Assembly: GCA_001567505.1 (NCBI GenBank) | Contig: LLEU01000040.1 | Coordinates: forward strand, 62,001 to 126,000 | Direction: 5' to 3' | DNA length: 64,000 nucleotides | Origin: Acidobacteria bacterium OLB17 | Lineage (GTDB): Bacteria > Acidobacteriota > Blastocatellia > Pyrinomonadales > Pyrinomonadaceae | Part shown: positions 49,079 through 64,000 of the stretch, in pieces | How positions within the stretch are numbered: the stretch's first letter is position 1 | Layout of the letters: every line of letters starts with the position of its first letter | Translations under genes and position numbers: made by a program | The notes under the pieces: generated by a model | Told to the model about the DNA's origin: nothing | Databases searched by the model: none | What the model saw: only the letters and a program-made list of their open reading frames with translations

Positions 49079-49474
49079 ATGGCAGTTACAAAAGACGATG
49101 TTGTTGAGTATTTGAAGGGTATGTCGCTTCTCGAAGCGTCGGAGCTCGTCAAGGAACTCGAAGAAGTGTTCGGTGTTTCGGCAGCCGCAGCGGCGGCTCC
49201 CGTGATGGTCGCAGCGGCCGGTGCCGGTGCTGGCGACGGTGCTGCCGCAGCCGAAGAGAAGGATTCGTATGACGTGATCCTCGCATCGGCCGGCGGCAAT
49301 AAGATCGGCGTCATCAAGGTCGTTCGCGAGATCGTCGCGGGCCTTGGCCTTAAGGAAGCGAAAGACCTCGTTGACGGTGCTCCGAAACCGCTCAAGGAAG
49401 GCGTTTCCAAGGCAGAAGCCGACGAGATCAAGGCAAAGCTTACCGAAGCAGGCGCGACCGTCGAGGTCAAGTAG
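49079..49474 (+). CDS. rplL: Ribosomal protein bL12 (L7/L12)
   Basis: 131 residues. N-terminal dimerisation domain [31 protein letters not shown], Ala/Gly-rich hinge, C-terminal factor-binding domain [47 protein letters not shown]. It recruits translation GTPases. The 240 bp separating it from rplJ hold no gene. Confidence 0.97.
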   Translation: MAVTKDDVVEYLKGMSLLEASELVKELEEVFGVSAAAAAAPVMVAAAGAGAGDGAAAAEEKDSYDVILASAGGNKIGVIKVVREIVAGLGLKEAKDLVDGAPKPLKEGVSKAEADEIKAKLTEAGATVEVK

Positions 49475-50002
49475 CTTCGTTCTGCTTTCGGGCAGAGTGA
49501 GTTCGAAACGGCCGGGCTTCCCCGAGGAATTGGGGAGGTTCGGCCCGCTCAGACATCCGGAAAGCAGCGTTCCGGCCTTGCAGAAGGCCGAAGGCCGCGG
49601 TACATACCAAAATTCGGTATTGCTTTATCCGGTCGGGTCTGTTATGATAACAGGTTCCGCACTCTGACGTGGCTTCGAGGGTGGTTTTCCGGCATTTTGC
49701 CGGTGCGGCGGCGGCGGCCTGAGAGGGCGTGTCTTTGCCAATGGTTCTTTATGAGGCCGATCTTTTTCGCCTCAACAATGGAGAGTAGGTGTCCCTTTCA
49801 TCGGCACGCTCGGTAATTTGGAACAGTATTTTTACTGCTTATAAGCGGTCTGGGCAAACTTTGCTCATGGCCGCATTTGGCGTCTCTTAACGCAAGGCTC
49901 GATAAGAGGCCCGAACCGGACCGACAGCACTCTTTGGCAGGTATCGTAGCAATTGTCCGGTGCAAATTGCAATAGGTTTTTTAATAGCCCGCTTTTAGAC
50001 AT
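49475..50002. other. rplL-rpoB intergenic region (528 bp)
   Basis: No credible gene. It contains hairpins: CGGGC...GCCCG with an inner CTTCCCC/GGGGAGG (49513-49547), GGCCTT...AAGGCC (about 49574-49589), and CCGGCA-TTT-TGCCGG (49689-49703). In other bacteria this spacer holds an attenuator and RNase site that lower rpoB expression relative to rplL; the hairpins here fit that. No U-tract marks a full terminator. Confidence 0.55.
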
Positions 50003-54449
<4,447 letters not shown>

Positions 54450-54506
54450 TTAGGCCCGTGTGCCGGGGTTTTTGAGGGCTCCGGCACACGGCGCTTCGCA
54501 ATATAG

Positions 54507-58849
<4,343 letters not shown>

Positions 58850-58886
58850 TCGAAAGTCAGCGTAAGTTACGCAAAAATAACCATTT

Positions 58887-58920
58887 AGGCCGTCTTTCTT
58901 TGTGGAAGGCGGCCTTTTTT
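58887..58920 (+). terminator. Rho-independent terminator of the rpoBC operon
   Basis: AGGCCGTCTTTC pairs with GGAAGGCGGCCT over 12 positions including two G-T wobbles, then TTTTTT. It separates the core transcription cluster from the type VI operon. Confidence 0.88.
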
Positions 58921-59009
58921 GTTTGTTTTGACCGAACTAGGCGGCCAAAAATTGCCAATTTCAGCCGGCGGCAAGCGGATTTTTCGTGCGCGTTTTTAGC
59001 ATTTCGTAG

Positions 59010-59015
59010 TAGAAT
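59010..59015 (+). promoter_or_regulatory. -10 box (TAGAAT) before tssA
   Basis: TAGAAT is 69 bp upstream of ATG 59085, in an A/T-rich stretch after the rpoC terminator. No -35 near consensus. It would start the type VI operon. Confidence 0.35.
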
Positions 59016-59084
59016 GAAGGAACTTCGGCAACGTACTGTTCCCACGCGTCCTTTGCTTTTGCGGCCAGGAGAGCTGTCAGAAAA

Positions 59085-60281
59085 ATGAGCGATGTCACCT
59101 CAATCCCGCAAGTGATAGATATTGAAGCCCTTCTTGCGCCTATTTCGGAAGAGAATCCGGGCGGCGACAGCCTTCGATATTCAGGAATTTACGACGAGAT
59201 AGCCGAGGCCCGCCGTGCGGACGCCGACCTTGCACAGGGCGAATGGCAGACCGAGCTAAAGACGGCCGATCATCGAAAGGTGGTCGAGGTCGCGGTAAAT
59301 GCCCTTACGACCCTTTCAAAGGATCTGCAGATCGCTGCGTGGCTTGGCGAAGCTTTGATCAAGCTGCACGGATTTGCGGGCCTTCGCGACGGCTTAAAGC
59401 TGATGGCGGGGCTGCATGCGAATTTTTGGGACGGTGCCTTTCCCGTCGTTGAGGACGGCGATCAGGAAGGCCGTGCGAATGCGGTCTCTTGGCTTGAGTC
59501 GAACGCCGCTTTGGCGATCCGCGACGTCCCGATCACGGCCGGTGCAGGCCTAAGTTTTAACGATTGGCAGGACGCAAAACGCTTTGATATCCCGGCGAAT
59601 CTTGCCTCGCTTGACGCCGAGGCGCAGGAGCGTTGGAACGACCTCCGGGCGCAGGCCGAACGCGAGAATCGCACGACCGCCGACAAATGGAAAGCTGCCG
59701 TCGGTGCGACACGCCGTGCTTTCTGCGAACAGACGCAGTTTACCTTCGATGAATGCCGCGAGGCGGTCGAGGAGCTTAATTCGACCGTCGAGGCCGTGTA
59801 CGAACGGAACCAGATGCCCGGCCTTTCGACCTTGAAAAAGGCTCTCGATGAGGTCGGGATGCAGACCAAAAAGCTTCTCGAACGCAAACGCATCGAAGAA
59901 CCCGATCCGGCCGATCAGGCGGAAGAGAACGGTTCCTGGAGCGATGAGGAAGGTGGCAGCACGGGTTCGTCGGGCATTGGTTCAGGCCCGATAAACGGGC
60001 GTCCCGAGGCGCTTCGGCGTCTCGAAGAGGTCGCGGCGTTCTTTCAGAAGACCGAACCGCATTCGCCCGTCTCGTACCTTGTGCAGCGAGCCGTAAAATG
60101 GGGTAATATGCCGCTTGAAAGCTGGCTCGAAGAGGTTATCAAGGACGAGAATGTGCTCGGCCAGCTGCGTGATACGCTCGGCATCGGCCACGGCGGCGCT
60201 TCGGGCGGCGGAGGCGGTTGGGACACGGGCTACGAAGAGCCCGCCGAGACGAGCGAACCGGCGGCATCCGAAGAGTGGTAG
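59085..60281 (+). CDS. tssA: Type VI secretion protein TssA
   Basis: 398 residues. N-terminal ImpA domain (IDIEALLAPISEENPGGDSLRY ... HRKVVEVAVNALTTLSKDLQIAAWLGEALIKLHGF ... NFWDGAFP), flexible Ser/Gly/Glu linker (GGSTGSSGIGSGPI), and C-terminal FQKTEPHSPVSYLVQRAVKWGNMPLESWLEEVI shared by TssA1-type proteins. TssA joins baseplate and sheath and caps the growing tail. First gene of the cluster here. Confidence 0.92.
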   Translation: MSDVTSIPQVIDIEALLAPISEENPGGDSLRYSGIYDEIAEARRADADLAQGEWQTELKTADHRKVVEVAVNALTTLSKDLQIAAWLGEALIKLHGFAGLRDGLKLMAGLHANFWDGAFPVVEDGDQEGRANAVSWLESNAALAIRDVPITAGAGLSFNDWQDAKRFDIPANLASLDAEAQERWNDLRAQAERENRTTADKWKAAVGATRRAFCEQTQFTFDECREAVEELNSTVEAVYERNQMPGLSTLKKALDEVGMQTKKLLERKRIEEPDPADQAEENGSWSDEEGGSTGSSGIGSGPINGRPEALRRLEEVAAFFQKTEPHSPVSYLVQRAVKWGNMPLESWLEEVIKDENVLGQLRDTLGIGHGGASGGGGGWDTGYEEPAETSEPAASEEW

Positions 60282-60381
60282 AGCCCCACGGGCCGGAGAT
60301 CTTAAAAAACGAGATCGGTAAACGCAATTTTTGCCTCTGTATTTAAGGGGAAACGACATTTTATAAGGAGACAACAAAACA

Positions 60382-60897
60382 ATGCCTAAGAAGGAAAGTT
60401 TGCAGCACAAGATCGACCGGGTTCGCCCGCCGCGTGTGCAGATCACGTATGATGTCGAGGTCGGTGGAGCGATCGAGCTCAAGGAGCTTCCGTTCGTCAT
60501 CGGTGTTTTTGGCGATTTCGTCGGGAAACCGGAAGAGCCGCTCCCGGGCCTGAAGAACCGGAAGTTCGTCGAGATCGACCCTGATAATTTCAATCAGGTC
60601 CTTGCGGGCATGGCCCCACGTCTCGCTTACACGATCGACAATAAACTCCAGGATGACGGCAGCAAGATGGGGATCGAGCTGCGGTTCAAGGATATCGAGG
60701 ATTTCGAACCGGACAACATCGTTCAGCAGGTCGAGCCTCTGCGTAAGCTCGTCGAGGCGCGTCAACGCCTTGCCGACCTTCGCTCGAAGATGGACGGCAA
60801 CGACAAGCTCGAGTCAATGCTCGAGGACCTGATCGCGAACGCCGAGAAGCAGAAGGCCATCAGCAGCGAACTTGGTATCGACGGTAAGGAGGAATAA
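60382..60897 (+). CDS. tssB: Type VI contractile sheath small subunit TssB (VipA)
   Basis: 171 residues (MPKKESLQHKIDRVRPPRVQITYDVEVGGAIELKELPFVIGVFGDFVG). The conserved LPFVIGV and VEIDPDNFNQVL segments, and the helical C-terminus that interlocks with TssC, are present. With TssC it forms the sheath that drives the Hcp tube outward. 6 bp before tssC. AGGAG ribosome site. Confidence 0.95.
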   Translation: MPKKESLQHKIDRVRPPRVQITYDVEVGGAIELKELPFVIGVFGDFVGKPEEPLPGLKNRKFVEIDPDNFNQVLAGMAPRLAYTIDNKLQDDGSKMGIELRFKDIEDFEPDNIVQQVEPLRKLVEARQRLADLRSKMDGNDKLESMLEDLIANAEKQKAISSELGIDGKEE

Positions 60898-60903
60898 TCG
60901 AAA

Positions 60904-62391
60904 ATGGCTAAATCAAAAGAAGAGGCAGCAGCCCAAACCGTTGAAACACAGGAATCGACAAGCGTCCTCGATCAGATCCTGACCGAAGGCCGCATGGCCC
61001 GCGACGATTACCAACGCGAACAGGCCAAGGATATGATCGGCGAATTCGTCTCTCAGGTGATGAGCGGCGAATTGACGATGTCCAAGAATATGGACGTTGC
61101 GATCAACTCGCGTATCGCGGAGATCGACCGCCTTGTCTCGGCACAGATGAACGAGATCATGCATCACGAGGATTTCCAGAAGCTGGAAGGTTCGTGGCGC
61201 GGCCTTCATCACCTGGTGAAGAACTCGCTCACCGGCCCGATGCTCAAGATCAAGGTAATGAGCGCGACCAAAAAGGACCTCTTGAAGGACTTCGAACGCG
61301 CACTCGAATTCGACCAGTCGGCGATGTTCCGCAAGGTCTATGAAGAAGAATACGGCACCTTCGGCGGCGCTCCGTTCGGAGCCCTGATCGGCGATTACGA
61401 ATTCGGCAATCACCCGCAGGATATGGCCCTTCTCGAAAGCATTTCGCAGGTCGCGGCCGCCGCTCACGCACCGTTCCTGAGCGCGGCCTCCGCCGGAATG
61501 TTCGGCTGGGACACGTACTCGGAAATGACCGAGGTCCGCGACGTTGCGAAGATCTTCGACCGCACGGAATATATGAAATGGCGAAGCTTCCGCGAATCGG
61601 AAGATTCGCGTTACGTCGGCCTTACGATGCCGCATGTCCTTATGCGCGAGCCCTACGGTGCGGCCACAAAGCCGACCGAGACGTTCCGCTTCGAAGAGGA
61701 TGTTGACGGCAAGGATCACAAGAAATACCTCTGGGGCAATGCCGCGTATGCCCTGGGAACGTGCCTGACCGAGGCGTTCTCGATGTACGGCTGGTGCGTT
61801 GCCATCCGAGGCGTCGAAGGCGGCGGACTCGTCCAGGGGCTTCCGACGCATACGTTCGAGACCGACGAGGGCGAGATCGCAATGAAATGCCCGACCGAGG
61901 TCGCTATCACCGACCGCCGTGAAAAGGAATTTGCCGACAACGGCTTCATCCCGCTTGTTCACTGCAAGAACACCGATTACGCGGCATTCTTCGGCACGCA
62001 GTCGGCCAACAAGGCGAAAAAATACGATTCTGATGCTGCGAACGCCAACGCAAGGCTTTCGACCCAGCTTCAGTACATCTTTGCCGTTTCGCGCTTCGCA
62101 CATTACCTGAAGGCGATGATGCGCGATAAGATCGGCTCATTTATGTCTCGGACGGATTGCGAGCGGTTCTTGAACCAATGGATCAACAACTACGTGACCG
62201 ACGACGACACCGCCTCACCGGCGACGAAGGCTCAGTATCCGCTCAGAGAAGCACGCGTCGATGTGGCAGAGATCCCCGGAAAGCCGGGCTGCTATCGTGC
62301 CGTCGCCTTCCTAAGGCCGCACTTCCAGCTCGATGAGCTTTCTGTTTCGCTAAGGCTGGTCGCAGATCTGCCTCAGCCCGCCAACGGCTAG
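60904..62391 (+). CDS. tssC: Type VI contractile sheath large subunit TssC (VipB)
   Basis: 495 residues. Diagnostic blocks: RIAEIDRLVSAQMNEIMHHEDFQKLEGSWRGLHHLV, EEYGTFGGAPFGALIGDYEF, RYVGLTMPHVLMREPYG, ALGTCLTEAFSMYGWCVAIRGVEGGGLVQGLPTHTFE, SRFAHYLKAMMRDKIGSFMSR. Interlocks with TssB to form the contractile sheath. Standard length. Confidence 0.96.
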   Translation: MAKSKEEAAAQTVETQESTSVLDQILTEGRMARDDYQREQAKDMIGEFVSQVMSGELTMSKNMDVAINSRIAEIDRLVSAQMNEIMHHEDFQKLEGSWRGLHHLVKNSLTGPMLKIKVMSATKKDLLKDFERALEFDQSAMFRKVYEEEYGTFGGAPFGALIGDYEFGNHPQDMALLESISQVAAAAHAPFLSAASAGMFGWDTYSEMTEVRDVAKIFDRTEYMKWRSFRESEDSRYVGLTMPHVLMREPYGAATKPTETFRFEEDVDGKDHKKYLWGNAAYALGTCLTEAFSMYGWCVAIRGVEGGGLVQGLPTHTFETDEGEIAMKCPTEVAITDRREKEFADNGFIPLVHCKNTDYAAFFGTQSANKAKKYDSDAANANARLSTQLQYIFAVSRFAHYLKAMMRDKIGSFMSRTDCERFLNQWINNYVTDDDTASPATKAQYPLREARVDVAEIPGKPGCYRAVAFLRPHFQLDELSVSLRLVADLPQPANG

Positions 62392-62452
62392 GTTCAAGGC
62401 GGAATTTACCTCGGGGACGCGCGTTCCTCGTGTTCAAAGGAGGGGCATTTTT

Positions 62453-62485
62453 CGGGCCGGTAGTATGAAAAAAAATATCGGCCCG
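62453..62485 (+). other. Hairpin in the tssC-hcp spacer
   Basis: CGGGCCG (62453-62459) pairs with CGGCCCG (62479-62485) with an A-rich loop; no U-tract. It may mark an RNA processing or attenuation site raising hcp over its neighbours. Confidence 0.4.
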
Positions 62486-62588
62486 TAATGCAAAAAGGTT
62501 TTCGGGGGCGCGTCTCTTATCTGAAGCCGATGGAATCGCAGGTGTTCGTTGGCATTTTTAAACTGATTCGATAAAAGGAGCAAAAGCA

Positions 62589-63074
62589 ATGGCAACAGTA
62601 GATTATTTCCTCAAACTAGACGGCATCGAGGGCGAGAGCCAGGACTACAAGCACAAAGGCGAGATCGATGTGGAGTCGTTCTCGTGGGGCGTTTCGCAGG
62701 TCGGTACGATGGGACACGGCGGCGGCGGCGGCGCGGGCAAAGCAAGCTTCCAGGACTTTCATTTCACGATGAAGGGCAGCAAGGCAACCCCGAAACTGAT
62801 GCTCAACTGTGCGACCGGTACGCACATCAAGAAAGCTGTCCTTACCGCACGCAAGGCCGGTAAAGAGCAGCAGGAATTCCTCAAGGTCACGTTCACCGAC
62901 CTTCTCGTTACGAGCTACAACGCCGGCGGAACCGGCGGCGGCGCCGAAACAAGCGACCAGTGCTCACTCAACTTCGCCAAGATCGAGTTCGAGTACAAGG
63001 AGCAGAAGCCCGACGGTACGCTCGGTGGTGCGATCAAGGCCGGCTACGATGTGAAGGCCAACAAGGCGGTCTAG
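62589..63074 (+). CDS. hcp: Type VI tube protein Hcp
   Basis: 161 residues (TVDYFLKLDGIEGESQDYKHKGEIDVESFSWGVSQ). Hcp hallmarks: FLKLDGIEGES, DVESFSWG, DFHFTMKGSKATPKLM, and CSLNFAKIEFEYKEQ. Hexameric rings form the inner tube and effector carrier. It has its own AGGAG site, and the flanking hairpins (62453-62485, 63118-63151) suggest separate mRNA processing. Confidence 0.95.
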   Translation: MATVDYFLKLDGIEGESQDYKHKGEIDVESFSWGVSQVGTMGHGGGGGAGKASFQDFHFTMKGSKATPKLMLNCATGTHIKKAVLTARKAGKEQQEFLKVTFTDLLVTSYNAGGTGGGAETSDQCSLNFAKIEFEYKEQKPDGTLGGAIKAGYDVKANKAV

Positions 63075-63117
63075 TTTATCGGCCGGAACTGGTCTCAAAA
63101 ACTTACGGACCTTTCGT

Positions 63118-63166
63118 GGTTATGCCGTTCGCTTCGCCGGACGGCATAACCTTTCACCGTTTTTAT
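63118..63166 (+). terminator. Strong stem-loop after hcp, possible partial terminator
   Basis: GGTTATGCCGT and ACGGCATAACC form a perfect 11-bp stem with a 12-nt loop, followed by TTTCACCGTTTTTA. The T-run is offset, so partial termination or 3'-end protection of hcp mRNA is likely, since tssE continues the operon 6 bp later. Confidence 0.6.
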
Positions 63167-63171
63167 AGAAG

Positions 63172-63657
63172 ATGGCTCGACGCGACGAAGAGATCAGGAT
63201 CACACCCTCAGTACTCGATCGGCTGATCGACCTTGAGCCGACCGCGTCCAAAGATCCGCCGAAATCGAGATTTACAGGCACTCAAGAGCTCCGGGCAAGT
63301 GTTCGCCGCGATCTTGAATGGCTCTTGAATACCCGCTCGCACGGCGATGAGTCCGTCGATGAGGATGCCGAGGTCCGTCGCTCGATCGCATTCTACGGAA
63401 TGCCGGACATCCTCGGGCTCAATCCTTCGACGCCGGCCGAGAAGAAACGCCTTACGCGTTCGCTCGAAACGGCCATTCGTCGCTTCGAGCCGCGATTCCT
63501 CGACCTGAAGATCACGCTCGAACCTTTTGACGAGGTCGAGCGGCAGGTACGCTTTCGCGTCGAAGCAAAACTTGATATGGAGCCTGCTCCCGAGCCGATC
63601 ATCTTCGACACGGTGCTTGCGAGCGGCAGCGGAGAATTTGCAGTAAAAGAGAGATAA
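63172..63657 (+). CDS. tssE: Type VI baseplate protein TssE (gp25-like)
   Basis: 161 residues (MARRDEEIRITPSVLDRLIDLEP). GPW/gp25 domain: LRASVRRDLEWLLNTRSHGDE, IAFYGMPDILGLNPSTPAEKKRLTRSLETAIRRFEPR and LKITLEPFDEVERQVRFRVEAKL. Baseplate subunit that starts sheath polymerisation. 22 bp before tssF. Confidence 0.93.
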   Translation: MARRDEEIRITPSVLDRLIDLEPTASKDPPKSRFTGTQELRASVRRDLEWLLNTRSHGDESVDEDAEVRRSIAFYGMPDILGLNPSTPAEKKRLTRSLETAIRRFEPRFLDLKITLEPFDEVERQVRFRVEAKLDMEPAPEPIIFDTVLASGSGEFAVKER

Positions 63658-63679
63658 AGGCCCTGCGGCCTGACCAGAA

Positions 63680-64000
63680 ATGCGTGACGAACTCCTAACC
63701 TTTTACGAGCGCGAGCTTGTCTTCCTGCGCCGAATGGGCGCCGAGTTCGCACTTCGCTATCCAAAGATCGCGGCACGCCTCGAGCTCGATGAAGAAAGGG
63801 TCGAGGACCCGCACGTTGAACGCCTGATCGAATCCTTCGCGTACCTGACGGCGCGCGTCGGCCTGAAGATCGACGACGAGTTCCCGGAGATCACCGAGGC
63901 GTTCCTTAACGTCCTTTATCCGCATTATCTTGCGCCGATCCCTTCGATGGCGATCGCACAGTTCAGCTATGGTTCGCCAAAGGACAAGCTGACCGCCGTG
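63680..64000 (+). CDS. tssF: Type VI baseplate protein TssF, partial
   Basis: The first 107 residues from ATG 63680: MRDELLTFYERELVFLRRMG, FALRYPKIAARLELDEERVEDPHVERLIESFAYLTARV and LNVLYPHYLAPIPSMAIAQF, all diagnostic of TssF, which with TssG and TssK makes the baseplate wedges. The 3' end lies outside the window. Confidence 0.93.
   Translation, partial: MRDELLTFYERELVFLRRMGAEFALRYPKIAARLELDEERVEDPHVERLIESFAYLTARVGLKIDDEFPEITEAFLNVLYPHYLAPIPSMAIAQFSYGSPKDKLTAV

Overview
The window reads as a chromosomal segment of a GC-moderate (roughly 55-60 %) free-living Gram-negative-type bacterium, most probably an Acidobacteriota of the Blastocatellia/Pyrinomonadales kind. Supporting traits are two adjacent vWA proteins of the acidobacterial 'VWFA-related' type, many Sec-exported proteins of unknown function, a type VI secretion locus, housekeeping genes with full-length bacterial domain architecture, and recurrent TAAAAT/TAGAAT -10 boxes without clear -35 boxes. 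The assignment is an inference; a 16S or marker-gene search would settle it.

Layout. 1-0.8 kb: a partial TPR protein (minus strand). 1-6 kb: a thioredoxin-reductase-like flavoprotein, then a minus-strand translation operon rpmE - DUF421 - DUF1385 - prfA - histidine phosphatase. 6-12 kb: small-molecule metabolism (VOC protein, polysaccharide deacetylase, FAD oxidoreductase, HDAC-family deacetylase, zinc-ribbon protein, enoyl-CoA hydratase) and a PepSY membrane protein under a probable Fur box. 12-18.4 kb: MFS transporter, a degenerate HD-GYP protein translationally coupled to an unknown protein, a DUF4388-J domain-TPR protein, a GNAT and a Rieske oxygenase. 18.5-23.6 kb: ligA, a nucleotidyltransferase/small-protein pair, an Xre-RES toxin-antitoxin module with paired operators, and glyA. 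23.6-40.6 kb: unknown genes, alcohol dehydrogenase, HtrA protease, aldehyde dehydrogenase, BON protein, trmL, an ECF sigma factor with a PDZ-bearing membrane partner, amidohydrolase, DUF4920 protein, acyl-CoA ligase and two vWA proteins behind a promoter whose spacer contains a G10 tract.

41-59 kb is the core expression cluster in the order rpsL-rpsG-fusA-tuf-rpmG-tRNA-Trp-secE-nusG-rplK-rplA-rplJ-rplL-rpoB-rpoC, ended by a strong terminator. 59-64 kb begins a type VI secretion operon (tssA, tssB, tssC, hcp, tssE, tssF...) that runs off the window.

Data-quality warning: seven genes (histidine phosphatase, MFS, Xre antitoxin, amidohydrolase, DUF4920, rpoB, rpoC) are each broken by one small indel while both halves stay fully conserved. 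Five are explained by loss of one base from a GG or CC pair. Because rpoB and rpoC are essential, these look like sequencing or assembly errors, and I annotate those loci as single genes.

Points most worth a second look: an eight-cysteine insertion in RpoB, the Xre-RES module coupled to glyA, the homopolymeric promoter spacer before the vWA pair, the REP-like palindromes around secE/nusG, and the ECF sigma/PDZ pair.
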